From Polaromonas sp. (GTDB lineage Bacteria > Pseudomonadota > Gammaproteobacteria > Burkholderiales > Burkholderiaceae_C): a DNA stretch of 33,533 nucleotides. Below the pieces are notes generated by a model, which was not told where the DNA came from, ran no database searches, and was given only the letters and a program-made list of their open reading frames with translations. Shown piece by piece: positions 14,986 to 24,798 of the stretch. The stretch is taken from assembly GCA_025352405.1 (NCBI GenBank), contig JANXTM010000043.1, forward strand, positions 1 through 33,533, written 5' to 3'. Position 1 is the stretch's first letter, and each line of letters opens with the position of its first letter. The position numbers and the translations under genes were made by a program.

Positions 14986-17900
14986 ATGAACGCACCGCTG
15001 CCTGAACACATCCGCAAGTCGCTCGAGACGGCCACCTTGGACGACAAATATGCGCTGGACTACGGTCACGCCTTCATGAGCGGGGTGCAGGCGCTGGTCA
15101 AGTTGCCCATGCTGCAGCGCTTGCGCGATGCCCAGCAGGGCAAAAACACAGCGGGGTTTATTTCAGGCTACCGTGGCTCGCCACTGGGCGGCTATGACCA
15201 GGCTCTGTGGAAGGCGGCCAAATATCTGAAGGCGCAAAACATTGTGTTTCAGCCTGGCGTGAATGAAGAGCTGGCGGCTACAGCCGTCTGGGGCACGCAG
15301 CAACTGGGCTTTGCACCGCCCGGCACCAACAAGTACGATGGCGTGTTTGGCATGTGGTACGGCAAAGGGCCGGGCGTGGACCGCACGTCTGATGTCTTCA
15401 AGCATGCCAATATGGCTGGCACCACCCCCTGGGGTGGGGTGATTGCGGTGGCCGGTGATGACCATATTTCAAAAAGCTCAACCGCAGCACACCAGAGCGA
15501 CCATATCTTCAAGGCTTGCGGCCTGCCAGTGTTTTTTCCGGCCAGCGTGCAGGAAATTCTTGACCTTGGCCTGCACGCTTTTGCACTGAGTCGCTACTCT
15601 GGCGTTTGGGCCGGCATGAAGACGATTCAGGAAATTGTTGAATCATCCGCCAGCGCCATGATTGATCCCGAGCGCGTGCAAATCAAAATCCCGACCGATT
15701 TCCAGATGCCGCCGGGCGGCGTGCACATTCGCTGGCCTGACGCACCGCTGGAGCAAGAGCAGCGTTTGTTTGACACCAAGTGGTATGCGGCTCTAGCCTA
15801 CATACGCGCCAACCGCCTGAACTACAACGCGATTGAAAGCAAAAATGACCGCTTTGGCATGATTGCTAGCGGTAAAGCGTACAACGACACACGCCAGGCG
15901 TTGATGGACCTGGGGCTGGACGATGCCACTTGCAGGCAGCTCGGCATTCGCCTGCACAAAGTCGGTGTGGTGTGGCCGCTGGAGGCGCAACTCACGCGTG
16001 AATTTGCCACTGGCCTGCAAGAGATTCTGGTCGTCGAAGAAAAACGCCAGGTCATTGAATACCAGCTCAAGGAGGAGCTGTACAACTGGCGCGCTGATGT
16101 GCGGCCCAACATCGTCGGCAAATTTGGTGATGCAGCAGGCGGCGAGTGGAGCATGCCGAACCCTTCGGCCAACACGCTCTTGCGGGCAAACGCCGATTTG
16201 TCACCCGCGCTGATTGCCAAAGCAATTGCCGAACGGGTCAAAAAACTCGGTCTTGACAGCGATATGCTGGCCCGCATTGATGCCCGGCTGGCGGTGCTGC
16301 AGGCCAAAGAACAGTCACTCACCGTACTCACGGTTGACAGCGAACGCACACCCTGGTTCTGTTCGGGCTGCCCGCACAACACATCCACGAAGGTGCCTGA
16401 AGGTTCACGCGCGATGGCCGGCATTGGTTGCCACTACATGTCGCTGTGGATGGACCGATCAACCATGGGCTTTACGCAAATGGGCGGCGAGGGCGTGCCC
16501 TGGGTTGGCCAGCAACCCTTCACCACTGATACACACATTTTTGCCAACCTGGGTGATGGCACCTACTTTCACAGCGGGCTGCTGGCGATTCGCCAGTCGA
16601 TTGCTGCGGGCGTCAACATCACGTACAAGATCTTGTACAACGACGCGGTGGCCATGACCGGCGGCCAACAGGTCGGCGAGCGTCCGGAAGGGCACTCGGT
16701 TGGACAGATTGCCCAATCGGTGCGCGCAGAAGGCGCTGTTAAAACGCTCGTCGTAACCGATGAGCCCGAGAAATACGACGGTATTAAGCTTGTCGAGGGC
16801 GTGACAGTGCACCACCGCGACGAGCTCGACGCGCTGCAGCGGCAGCTCCGCGAGATCAAGGGATGCACTGTCATCATTTATGACCAAACCTGCGCCACAG
16901 AAAAGCGCCGGCGCCGCAAGCGCGGCACCCTGATTGACCCAGCAGCCCGTGTCGTGATCAACGAACTGGTGTGCGAAGGCTGCGGCGACTGCAGCGTGCA
17001 GTCCAACTGCATGAGCGTGGAGCCACTTGAAACTGAATTTGGTCGTAAGCGGCAGATCAACCAAAGCACCTGCAACAAGGACTTCTCCTGCGTGAAGGGC
17101 TTTTGTCCGAGCTTTGTGACCGTCGAGGGCGGGCAACTGAAGAAGAAGGCCAAGAGCGATCGCACCTTTAACCCTTACGATGCGGGCGAGATGCCTGAGC
17201 CAATGTTGCCAGCGTTAGGCGCAGGTCAGCTGTGGGGCATTGTGGTCGCGGGGGTGGGCGGTACGGGCGTCATCACGATTGGACAATTGCTCGGCATGGC
17301 GGCGCATCTTGAAGGCAAGGGCATCGTCACGCAAGACGCGGCTGGCTTGGCGCAAAAAGGCGGCAGCACCTGGAGCCATGTACTGATCAGCGCACAGCCG
17401 GGTGATATCTGCACCACACGTGTAGGCACAGCCAGTGCCGATCTGATCATTGGCTGCGACCCCATCGTCACCGCCAACAAGGAAACCATGGCCCGTATGG
17501 CATGCGGTAGAACCCACGTCGTACTGAACGCGCACGCTGCGCCGACAGCCTCGTTTGTGCAAAACGGTGCGTGGCAGAACCCGGGTGCTGCGTGTCAGGC
17601 CGAAATCACGAACGCCGTCGGTCCGAAGGGTGTGGGTTCGTTCAACGCCGATGCTACAGCTACCCAACTGATGGGTGACAGCATTTACGCCAACCCGATG
17701 TTGCTTGGTTACGCCTGGCAAAAAGGCTGGGTTCCTTTGGGTTTGGAGTCGCTTCTGCGCGCCATCGAGCTCAATGCCGTCGCTGTGGACAACAATAAAA
17801 CCGCGTTTGCCTGGGGGCGACGTGCGGCGCATGACTTGCCGTCCGTTGAAAAGCTGTTTGCTTCGGCCCAGATTATTGCCATGCCTTTACCAGCTTCGCG

Positions 17901-18558
17901 GGAAAGTGTTGATGCCCTGACTGCGCGCCGCGTCGAGTTTTTAACCGCTTACCAAAGCGCCGCCTACGCCCAAAGCTACGAAGCTTTTGTACGCAAGGTC
18001 GAGCAAGCCGAATCCTTCCTCGGTAAAACGCTCCTGAGCCAAAACGTGGCGCGTTATCTGTTCAAGCTGATGTCGTACAAGGACGAGTATGAGGTGGCGC
18101 GTTTGCATACAGATACAACTTTTTTAAACAAGGTCAATGCCATGTTTGAAGGCGACTTCAAGCTCAATTACCACCTCGCGCCACCGCTGATAGCCAAAAC
18201 GAACGACAAGGGCGAACTGCAAAAGCAGAAGTTTGGCCCCTGGATGCTGACGGGCTTCAAGCTGCTGGCCCGGCTAAAAGGGCTGCGCGGTACGGCTTTC
18301 GATGTGTTCGGGCGGACTGCCGAGCGAAAAATGGAGCGTTCTCTGATCGTTGACTACCAAGCCTCCATCGAGGCGCTGCTCAAATCCCTGACCGCCGATA
18401 ACCACGCAATTGCTGTAGAAATTGCCCGCATACCTGAAATGATCAAGGGGTACGGGCATGTCAAGGACCGCAATGTCAAGGCCGCCCGTTTGCAATGGGC
18501 CGGGCTTGTGCAGCGCTTTGCCCAGCCAGTGCCCGCGGGTGAAAAGCGCGCCGCCTGA
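14986..18558 (+). CDS. Indolepyruvate ferredoxin oxidoreductase, fused IorA-IorB type
   Basis: This 1190-residue enzyme should oxidatively decarboxylate aryl pyruvates (indolepyruvate, phenylpyruvate) or related 2-oxo acids to acyl-CoA, passing electrons to ferredoxin. All parts are in one chain. An N-terminal pyrimidine-binding region has FISGYRGSPLGGYDQALW. A thiamine-diphosphate region has CSGCPHNTSTKVPEG (Cys459, Cys462) and NLGDGTYFHSG. A ferredoxin-like 4Fe-4S segment is CEGCGDCSVQSNC (Cys663, 666, 669, 675) plus TCNKDFSCVKGFCPSF. From about residue 750 there is a gamma-type domain (VVAGVGGTGVITIGQLLGMAA). Fused proteins of this size are typical of aerobic proteobacteria. GGAGAC precedes the ATG. 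The divergent Lrp-type gene suggests amino-acid-dependent control. The exact substrate is inferred. Confidence 0.92.
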   Translation: MNAPLPEHIRKSLETATLDDKYALDYGHAFMSGVQALVKLPMLQRLRDAQQGKNTAGFISGYRGSPLGGYDQALWKAAKYLKAQNIVFQPGVNEELAATAVWGTQQLGFAPPGTNKYDGVFGMWYGKGPGVDRTSDVFKHANMAGTTPWGGVIAVAGDDHISKSSTAAHQSDHIFKACGLPVFFPASVQEILDLGLHAFALSRYSGVWAGMKTIQEIVESSASAMIDPERVQIKIPTDFQMPPGGVHIRWPDAPLEQEQRLFDTKWYAALAYIRANRLNYNAIESKNDRFGMIASGKAYNDTRQALMDLGLDDATCRQLGIRLHKVGVVWPLEAQLTREFATGLQEILVVEEKRQVIEYQLKEELYNWRADVRPNIVGKFGDAAGGEWSMPNPSANTLLRANADLSPALIAKAIAERVKKLGLDSDMLARIDARLAVLQAKEQSLTVLTVDSERTPWFCSGCPHNTSTKVPEGSRAMAGIGCHYMSLWMDRSTMGFTQMGGEGVPWVGQQPFTTDTHIFANLGDGTYFHSGLLAIRQSIAAGVNITYKILYNDAVAMTGGQQVGERPEGHSVGQIAQSVRAEGAVKTLVVTDEPEKYDGIKLVEGVTVHHRDELDALQRQLREIKGCTVIIYDQTCATEKRRRRKRGTLIDPAARVVINELVCEGCGDCSVQSNCMSVEPLETEFGRKRQINQSTCNKDFSCVKGFCPSFVTVEGGQLKKKAKSDRTFNPYDAGEMPEPMLPALGAGQLWGIVVAGVGGTGVITIGQLLGMAAHLEGKGIVTQDAAGLAQKGGSTWSHVLISAQPGDICTTRVGTASADLIIGCDPIVTANKETMARMACGRTHVVLNAHAAPTASFVQNGAWQNPGAACQAEITNAVGPKGVGSFNADATATQLMGDSIYANPMLLGYAWQKGWVPLGLESLLRAIELNAVAVDNNKTAFAWGRRAAHDLPSVEKLFASAQIIAMPLPASRESVDALTARRVEFLTAYQSAAYAQSYEAFVRKVEQAESFLGKTLLSQNVARYLFKLMSYKDEYEVARLHTDTTFLNKVNAMFEGDFKLNYHLAPPLIAKTNDKGELQKQKFGPWMLTGFKLLARLKGLRGTAFDVFGRTAERKMERSLIVDYQASIEALLKSLTADNHAIAVEIARIPEMIKGYGHVKDRNVKAARLQWAGLVQRFAQPVPAGEKRAA

Positions 18559-18745
18559 AAACCAAGGCCCCAGACCTGATTTTTTGTCGGGTTACTGGGT
18601 ATAACTCCAGCTTGAAAATGACCCGGCAGCGCGCTGTCAGCGCCGTCGGGCTGGCATTTGCCCGCATACAATCGTGACTTGTGGTGCCATCCCCGAAAGG
18701 CTGGTGTGCTCGTTGGTGTGTCATTAAATAATTGTGGAGTTTGCC

Positions 18746-19087
18746 GTGTTTATTTCTTCTGCCTTTGCCCAATCCGCTCCGGCCGCCGCCGGTGGTAGTG
18801 ACATGATGTCGTCGCTCACCGGCATGCTGCCGTTGGTGCTGATGTTTGTCGTGCTGTATTTTGTGATGATTCGTCCACAAATGAAAAAACAGAAAGAGCA
18901 TCGCACCATGATTGAGGCGCTCGCCAAAGGCGACGAGGTCGCCACGGCAGGCGGTTTACTCGGCAAGGTCATCAAGCTGGGAGATGCTTACCTGACGCTT
19001 GAGCTGACCCCTGGCGTTGAAGTGCAGCTGCAACGCAGTGCCATCGTTCAGGTGTTGCCCAAGGGCGCGATCAACACGTCCAAGTGA
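18746..19087 (+). CDS. yajC: Sec translocon accessory subunit YajC
   Basis: YajC is a small inner-membrane partner of SecDF that assists SecYEG-driven export. The 113 residues begin FISSAFAQSAPAAAGG, then a single membrane helix (MLPLVLMFVVLYFVMI) and the family motif RPQMKKQKEHRTMIEALAKGDEVATAGGLLGKV. I start at GTG 18746 because GGAG lies seven bases upstream and betaproteobacterial YajC proteins typically begin MFISSAFAQ. A GTG at 18734 in the same frame would place that ribosome site inside the coding sequence. The gene leads yajC-secD-secF. The usual upstream genes queA and tgt are not here; the oxidoreductase gene is in their place. Confidence 0.95.
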   Translation: MFISSAFAQSAPAAAGGSDMMSSLTGMLPLVLMFVVLYFVMIRPQMKKQKEHRTMIEALAKGDEVATAGGLLGKVIKLGDAYLTLELTPGVEVQLQRSAIVQVLPKGAINTSK

Positions 19088-19216
19088 TACCGGCAGCCTG
19101 AAAAAGGCAGCGATGATCTTGTTCGGACAAGGTCAATTCAAGTCTTTTTCCTGCCTCGCCTGACCTTTTTTCTGCCGCTTTTAAGCGCTCAATAGTCCAC
19201 CAGGAACAGCACTCTC

Positions 19217-21115
19217 ATGAATCGTTATCCGGTCTGGAAATACGCCGTTATTGTGGTCGCCTTGCTGGTGGCCGTGCTGTACACGCTGCCCAACTTCTTT
19301 GGTGAAGCACCTGCAGTTCAGGTCTCCAGCAGTAAATCGGTTGTCAAAGTGGATGCCACCACGGTGGCCCGTGTTGAGCAGGCCCTCAAGGACGCCAAAA
19401 TTGTGCCCGATGCGGTGGCGCTCGATGGCACTTCAGTCAAGGCGCGTTTCGGTGATACCGACACCCAGCTCAAGGCCAAGGACGCGATTCAAAAGGCCCT
19501 GAGCCCCGATCCTGCCGACACTCCTTATGTGGTGGCGCTCAACCTGTTGTCGCGCTCCCCGGCCTGGCTGACATCGCTTCACGCTGCGCCCATGTATCTC
19601 GGCCTGGATTTGCGCGGCGGCGTGCACTTCATGCTGCAGGTAGACATGCAGGCTGCGCTGACGAAAAAAGCCGAATCACTGGCCGGTGACTTGCGCCTGT
19701 TGCTGCGTGAAAAAAGCATTCGCCACTCAGGCATTAACCGCAACGCCCAGACCATAGAAGTCAAATTTCGCGACAACCCGACGCTGGTAGCTGCTAAGAA
19801 CCTGATTCAAGACCAGTTCCCTGATTTACAGACCAGCGAGGCACCCGATGGCGTTGAATACCGTCTGACGGCCAGCATCAAGCCGGAAGCGGCCCGCCGC
19901 ATTCAGGATCAGGCGCTCAAGCAAAATATTGTCACACTGCATAACCGCATCAACGAGTTGGGTGTGGCCGAGCCGGTGATCCAGCAACAAGGGATTGACC
20001 GCATCGTGGTCCAGTTGCCAGGCGTGCAGGACACGGCCAAAGCCAAAGACATTTTAGGGCGCACGGCCACGCTTGAAATGCGCCTGGTAGACGACAGTAT
20101 CGAGGCACGAGCTGCGGAAAGCAACAACGGTCCGGTGCCCTTCGGCACAGAACGTTATCTGGAGCGCGACGGCCGCGCCGTGATTGTCAAAAAGCAGGTC
20201 ATCATCACCGGCGAAAACCTGACCGACGCCCAGCCTGGCTTTGATTCCCAGAACCAGCAACCCAAGGTCGACTTGACAGTAGACGCCAAGGGTGGCCGCA
20301 TCATGCGTGACACCAGCCGCGAGAACCTTAAAAAGCGCATGGCTATCTTGTTGTTTGAAAAAGGCAAGGGCGAGGTGTTGACCGCGCCAGTCATTCAGGG
20401 AGAGTTGGGCAACCGCTTCCAGATTTCGGGTTCCATGAGCGTGACCGAGGCCAACGACCTGGCTTTGCTGCTGCGCGCTGGTTCACTGGCCGCACCCATG
20501 GAGATCATTGAAGAGCGCACCATTGGCCCGACTTTGGGCGCAGAAAATATCGCCAAGGGGTTCCATAGCGTGGCTTGGGGTTTTGCGGTGATTGTGGCGT
20601 TTATGGCATCGTATTACATGCTGTTCGGCCTGATTTCCGGTATCGCGCTGGCTGTGAATTTGTTGCTACTGGTCGCGGTGTTGTCCATGCTGCAGGCCAC
20701 CCTGACCTTGCCCGGAATGGCTGCTATGGCGCTGGCTTTGGGTATGGCAATTGACTCCAACGTGCTGATCAATGAGCGGGTGCGTGAGGAGCTTCGTAAT
20801 GGCGCGTCCCCGCAGGCGGCAATCCATGCGGGTTACGAGCGCGCCTGGGCAACCATTCTGGACTCCAATATCAGTACCCTGATCGCAGGCCTGGCCTTGT
20901 TGGCGTTTGGTTCTGGAGCCGTGCGCGGCTTTGCAGTGGTGCACTGCATTGGCATCCTCACCAGTATGTTTTCGGCGGTGTTCTTTTCGCGGGGTCTGGT
21001 CAATCTCTGGTACGGCCGCCAGAAAAAGCTGAAGTCTGTGTCTATTGGCACGGTCTGGCGTGCACCACCGGATAGTGCATCGCCTGCAGGTAAAAAAGCC
21101 GTGTCAGTAAACTGA
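19217..21115 (+). CDS. secD: Protein translocase subunit SecD
   Basis: SecD forms, with SecF, the proton-driven RND-type complex that helps pull preproteins across the inner membrane. The 632-residue product has an N-terminal helix (YAVIVVALLVAVLYTLPNFFGEAP), a large periplasmic part containing YLGLDLRGGVHFMLQVDM and HNRINELGVAEPVIQQQG, and five C-terminal helices. These carry the motif GMAAMALALGMAIDSNVLINERVREEL (proton-relay Asp) and the AWATILDSNISTLIAG segment. The length is normal for betaproteobacteria. It is 129 bases after yajC and 38 bases before secF. Confidence 0.97.
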   Translation: MNRYPVWKYAVIVVALLVAVLYTLPNFFGEAPAVQVSSSKSVVKVDATTVARVEQALKDAKIVPDAVALDGTSVKARFGDTDTQLKAKDAIQKALSPDPADTPYVVALNLLSRSPAWLTSLHAAPMYLGLDLRGGVHFMLQVDMQAALTKKAESLAGDLRLLLREKSIRHSGINRNAQTIEVKFRDNPTLVAAKNLIQDQFPDLQTSEAPDGVEYRLTASIKPEAARRIQDQALKQNIVTLHNRINELGVAEPVIQQQGIDRIVVQLPGVQDTAKAKDILGRTATLEMRLVDDSIEARAAESNNGPVPFGTERYLERDGRAVIVKKQVIITGENLTDAQPGFDSQNQQPKVDLTVDAKGGRIMRDTSRENLKKRMAILLFEKGKGEVLTAPVIQGELGNRFQISGSMSVTEANDLALLLRAGSLAAPMEIIEERTIGPTLGAENIAKGFHSVAWGFAVIVAFMASYYMLFGLISGIALAVNLLLLVAVLSMLQATLTLPGMAAMALALGMAIDSNVLINERVREELRNGASPQAAIHAGYERAWATILDSNISTLIAGLALLAFGSGAVRGFAVVHCIGILTSMFSAVFFSRGLVNLWYGRQKKLKSVSIGTVWRAPPDSASPAGKKAVSVN

Positions 21116-21153
21116 TCCAGCATAAAAATACAGACAAGAACAGGACTATCGAC

Positions 21154-22107
21154 ATGGAATTTTTCAAGATTCGCAAAGACATACCGTTTATGCGGCATGC
21201 GCTGATCTTCAATACGATCTCGTTCATCACGTTTGCGCTGGCCGTATTTTTTCTGTTCTCGCGCGGGCTGCACTTGTCGGTGGAGTTCACCGGCGGTACC
21301 GTGATGGAAGTGAGCTACACGAAAACTGCTGAAGTTGAAAAAATCCGCACAACGGTTTCCGCTCTGGGCTTCACGGACGTGCAAGTGCAAAATTTTGGTA
21401 CTTCACGGGACGTGATGATTCGTCTGCCGGCCCAAAAGGGCGTGACGACGGCGCAGCAAAGCGAAAAAGTTCTGGGTGCTTTAAAAGCAGCCGACAGCGA
21501 AGTGACGTTGCGGCGCACTGAATTTGTCGGACCGCAAGTAGGGCAGGAGTTGGCGCAGGATGGCCTGAAAGCCCTGGGCATGGTGGTGCTGGGCATCATG
21601 GTGTACCTGGCTTTTCGTTTTGAGTGGAAGTATGCGGTAGCTGCCATCATTGCGAACTTGCATGACGTGATCATTATTCTTGGATTTTTCGCGTATTTTC
21701 AGTGGGAGTTTTCTTTGTCAGTGCTGGCCGCCGTGCTGGCGGTGTTGGGTTATTCCGTCAATGAGTCGGTGGTTATTTTTGACCGTATCCGTGAAAACTT
21801 CAGGCGCTACCGCAAGATGGACACGGTGCAGATCATTGACAACGCCATCACCTCAACCATCAGCCGGACCATCATCACCCACGGTTCGACGCAGATCATG
21901 GTGCTTTCTATGCTGCTGTTTGGCGGGCCAACCCTTTTCTACTTTGCCCTGGCGCTGACCATCGGTATTTTGTTCGGTATTTATTCGTCGGTGTTCGTCG
22001 CGGCGGCCATTGCCATGTGGTTGGGCATCAAGCGCGAAGATCTGGTCAAGTCAGGCAACAAAAAAGATGAAGACCCGAACGATCCGAACGCAGGTGCAAC
22101 GGTGTAG
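21154..22107 (+). CDS. secF: Protein translocase subunit SecF
   Basis: This is the SecD partner, 317 residues. It has an N-terminal helix (ALIFNTISFITFALAVFFLF), the signature VEFTGGTVMEVSY, and C-terminal helices carrying LAVLGYSVNESVVIFDRIREN with the essential Asp, followed by ITSTISRTIITHGSTQIMVL. The C-terminus is a short charged tail (KDEDPNDPNAG). AGGA precedes the ATG. The stop is 26 bases before the DUF1631 gene, which may belong to the same transcript. Confidence 0.97.
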   Translation: MEFFKIRKDIPFMRHALIFNTISFITFALAVFFLFSRGLHLSVEFTGGTVMEVSYTKTAEVEKIRTTVSALGFTDVQVQNFGTSRDVMIRLPAQKGVTTAQQSEKVLGALKAADSEVTLRRTEFVGPQVGQELAQDGLKALGMVVLGIMVYLAFRFEWKYAVAAIIANLHDVIIILGFFAYFQWEFSLSVLAAVLAVLGYSVNESVVIFDRIRENFRRYRKMDTVQIIDNAITSTISRTIITHGSTQIMVLSMLLFGGPTLFYFALALTIGILFGIYSSVFVAAAIAMWLGIKREDLVKSGNKKDEDPNDPNAGATV

Positions 22108-22133
22108 GCTTTACAGCATTATCCAAATCGTTT

Positions 22134-24590
22134 GTGGCTGACAACAATACAAAAAACAGTCTTTTGGCCAGGCGGGCTCGTGAGTTGTTCACGGAGCATG
22201 CAGTGGATGGTTTGCGTGAGCTTGCCAAATTACTCGCTGAAAGACTGTTCGCACTTTTAGACCAGCCAGGCAGCGCGCGCGAGATGCAGGAACGGCGCGA
22301 CGCGTGGCCGACCTTTGGGCTCGCCAGTACGGCATGGGTGTCTGGTACGAGTGCTGCCTGGAAAAAGGCGCTGGTCGTCTCGGCTGCACCAACCTCACTG
22401 GGCTCGTCACCCTCGCTGCTTGATACTGGCCAATTCGAGTTGATGGACAACGAGGTCATGGAGTCCCGGATTCTTGCCTCGCGCTTCGCTTTGCGACTGC
22501 TGGATTTCGCGAGCTGGGAGCTCAATGATCTGCGCTTGCGGATACAAAACCTCGAAGGCATTGCGGAGCTGCAAAAAGACGATATTTTTCGCCCGGAAGT
22601 TCTGGCCCGGCATCTGGTGGATCAATGGACGCAGGCCAAGCTCTCGCGTAGCTTGTGGACGCTGCTGCAAGATGTTATTCAGGGACGTCTTTCAGAGCAT
22701 CTGCTGGAGGCATACCACACGACCAATGCATTTCTGATTCAGCAGGGCGTGATGGCCGAGATTGATCTGCGGCCGCTGGTCAAACGGACACCATCTGCTG
22801 TGGCCGTGAAAAAAGTTTCTGGCAATAGAGCCCCGGGTACGGTGCAAGGCAGGCTGGACACTGGCAGAGGCGGCACGCCCGGTGGGTTCGGCGGAACTTA
22901 TCGTTCGACCGGGGTGCCGGGACTGGACCGTTCTGGCGATAGTCGCATTGGCAACGCAGGTGGGGGTGCGGGTGGGCCCAGCGGCGGTAATGCAGCAGGG
23001 GGTGGGACTGGTACTGCTGGCGGTTTCGGTGGTAGCCCGCCGCCCGGAAACGCTACACAGTACGACATCCGAATGCAGTCCGCAATGACGCCCATCGCTA
23101 GGGCGCGTGTGCGTGCCCAGGGCGTGATGAGTCACCTCAAGAGGGTGCTCTCAAGCCAACAGGGCGCTGGATTCGACGCAGTGCGAAGCCAGCAGGCGTC
23201 TCCGCAGCTGGCGCACGCGCTGGCCAGCATGCTGCTGGTGGATGACATTGAACGTACTGCGCTTGCCGACATGCCGTCTCCTGCCTATGGGACGGCTCAT
23301 GTAGTGCAGGCCTCAAGTGCATTGCGGCAGCGCAGCAGCACCCTCAAGCAGGCGGCATCAAGTGCTGTTGAAAAGGCGACTATCGAAATCGTAGCGCTCA
23401 TGTTTCAAAGTATTTTGGCGGAAGATCGTATTCCGCCAACCGTGCGGGTGTGGTTTGCCCGCTTGCAGATGCCTGTACTGCGCATAGCCATTGCCGAGCC
23501 GGAGTTTTTTGATTCACTGGAGCACCCGGCACGCCGGCTGATTGACCGCATGGGTTCGTGCGTACTGGGCTTTGATGTTGCTGTGTCGGGCGGTGCCATG
23601 GAGGCCGAGATCAAACGGGTGGTGCAAGTAATCGAGCAATACCCTGAAACCGGAAGGCGCGTCTTTCAGCTGGTATATGACGAGTTTCAAAAGTTTCTCT
23701 CCAAGTTTCTCTCCGAGCAGGGCAGTGCCGCACGGGTGGTCAGTGTGGCCCAGCAAATAGAGCAAAAAGAGACCATGACCATCCAGTACACCATTGAGAT
23801 GCGAAGCATGCTCAACGACATGTCGGTGCGTGATGAAATCCGCGAGTTCCTGTTCAAGGTATGGGCCGAAGTGTTGGCGATTGCGGCCATGCGAAACGGC
23901 CCCCAGCACCAGCAAACCATCAACCTCAAACGCGCCGCAGCCGACCTGGTGTGGGCGGCCAGCGCCAAACCTAACCGGGTTGACCGGGCCAAAGTGATTG
24001 CGGACTTGCCGAAATTACTGCAATGGTTGCGTCTGGGCATGTCCATGCTCGGCCTGGATGCCAAAACGCAAGATCAGCACATCAAGGCCATCAGCGACAC
24101 GCTGGCCGATGCCTTCATGTCCAAAACCGACGCCATTTCACCTGAACGCATTGATGCCATGGCCAAACGCCTAGCTAATCTAGAAGATTTCCTGTCGGAC
24201 GAAGATGTCGGAGACCTACCGCTCGATACCGAAAGTCTGGTGATGATGATCGGGATTGACGCCTCCGACGTTGAGGTGATCACCGACGGCGGGAGTCAGC
24301 CGACTGAGGCCATGCTGACTTGGGCGCAAGAACTCCAGTTGGGTGCCTGGTTTAGCTTGGACCACAATGGCCGGGTTAACCATGTGCAATTTGCCTGGCG
24401 CAGCGAGCGCAAGCAACTGCACCTGTTTGCATCCGCAGACGGCCGTAATTTCCTTGTGCAGGCGCGTCGGCTGGCCGCCTACCTGCAAGCTGGTTTGCTG
24501 GTACCAACGGAAGATGAAGCCTTGACAGTGCGCGCGACCCGCAATGCATTGGCCAAGCTGGACGCGAATCCGGAACGTCTGGTGGGTTGA
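22134..24590 (+). CDS. DUF1631-domain protein of unknown function
   Basis: This large cytoplasmic protein (818 residues) matches in style the DUF1631 family, which is widespread in beta- and gammaproteobacteria and sometimes mis-annotated as thymidine phosphorylase. Visible features are a helical N-terminal part (ARELFTEHAVDGLRELAKLLAERLF; MESRILASRFALRLLDFASWELNDL) and a Gly/Thr/Ser-rich linker at about residues 238-305. A conserved C-terminal half follows, with LMFQSILAEDRIPPTVRVWFARLQMPVLRIA and HPARRLIDRMGSC. A hydrophobic-basic end (GAWFSLDHNGRVNHVQFAWRSERKQLHLF) resembles a PilZ-like beta region. There is no signal peptide. The GTG start has no obvious ribosome site, so the true start could be downstream. 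Function is unknown to me. Confidence 0.8.
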   Translation: MADNNTKNSLLARRARELFTEHAVDGLRELAKLLAERLFALLDQPGSAREMQERRDAWPTFGLASTAWVSGTSAAWKKALVVSAAPTSLGSSPSLLDTGQFELMDNEVMESRILASRFALRLLDFASWELNDLRLRIQNLEGIAELQKDDIFRPEVLARHLVDQWTQAKLSRSLWTLLQDVIQGRLSEHLLEAYHTTNAFLIQQGVMAEIDLRPLVKRTPSAVAVKKVSGNRAPGTVQGRLDTGRGGTPGGFGGTYRSTGVPGLDRSGDSRIGNAGGGAGGPSGGNAAGGGTGTAGGFGGSPPPGNATQYDIRMQSAMTPIARARVRAQGVMSHLKRVLSSQQGAGFDAVRSQQASPQLAHALASMLLVDDIERTALADMPSPAYGTAHVVQASSALRQRSSTLKQAASSAVEKATIEIVALMFQSILAEDRIPPTVRVWFARLQMPVLRIAIAEPEFFDSLEHPARRLIDRMGSCVLGFDVAVSGGAMEAEIKRVVQVIEQYPETGRRVFQLVYDEFQKFLSKFLSEQGSAARVVSVAQQIEQKETMTIQYTIEMRSMLNDMSVRDEIREFLFKVWAEVLAIAAMRNGPQHQQTINLKRAAADLVWAASAKPNRVDRAKVIADLPKLLQWLRLGMSMLGLDAKTQDQHIKAISDTLADAFMSKTDAISPERIDAMAKRLANLEDFLSDEDVGDLPLDTESLVMMIGIDASDVEVITDGGSQPTEAMLTWAQELQLGAWFSLDHNGRVNHVQFAWRSERKQLHLFASADGRNFLVQARRLAAYLQAGLLVPTEDEALTVRATRNALAKLDANPERLVG

Positions 24591-24594
24591 AAAA

Positions 24595-24701
24595 GCCCCC
24601 ACGGTTGCTCACTTCGTGTAGCGCCCTGCCCCCCGAGGGGGCCGCTGCGCCTGCAGCCCGGCGAAGCCGGTTCTGCGGCCCCTGCTTGCAAGGGAATGTC
24701 A
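24595..24701 (+). repeat. GC-rich dispersed repeat, family 2, copy 1
   Basis: This begins GCCCCCACGGTTGCTCACTT, then CGTGTAG and a CCCCCCGAGGGGG hairpin, then GCCGCTGCGCCTGC, a GGCGAAGCC-type hairpin and GCGGCCCC, ending AAGGGAATG. A run of 29 bases (24626-24654) is identical to 30607-30635. It starts four bases after the DUF1631 stop. The nested stems could fold as a strong hairpin and may act as the end of that transcript. Confidence 0.8.
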
Positions 24702-24706
24702 CATAT

Positions 24707-24778
24707 GGTTGCTCACAATGTGCAAACGCTCAGCCCCCTGGGGGGGGGCTGCGCCTGCGGCCCCTGTTTGAAAAGTCA
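24707..24778 (+). repeat. GC-rich dispersed repeat, family 2, copy 2 (degenerate)
   Basis: A second, shorter copy follows copy 1 directly. It repeats GGTTGCTCAC, has a longer G-run (CCCCCTGGGGGGGGG), then CTGCGCCTGCGGCCCCTG and TTTGAAAAGTCA. With copy 1 it fills the 208-base gap between the DUF1631 and smg genes. Confidence 0.65.
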
Positions 24779-24798
24779 CGTACAAGCGTGCAGCAATT

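Noticed and set aside
16459..17136. 225-codon minus-strand open frame
   Set aside because: It is antisense to the Fe-S and thiamine-diphosphate regions of the indolepyruvate oxidoreductase; no motif of its own.
22830..23060. Frameshift or pseudogene at the Gly-rich part of the DUF1631 gene
   Set aside because: The frame is continuous on both sides with family-like sequence; the segment reads as a low-complexity linker.
24376..24702. Minus-strand open frames running through family-2 repeats (also near 30489-30737)
   Set aside because: Similar translations at both places come from the repeat itself; no ribosome site or conserved start.
24595..24778. CRISPR-like array
   Set aside because: There are only two unequal copies, without regular spacers, and the same element recurs elsewhere as single copies.
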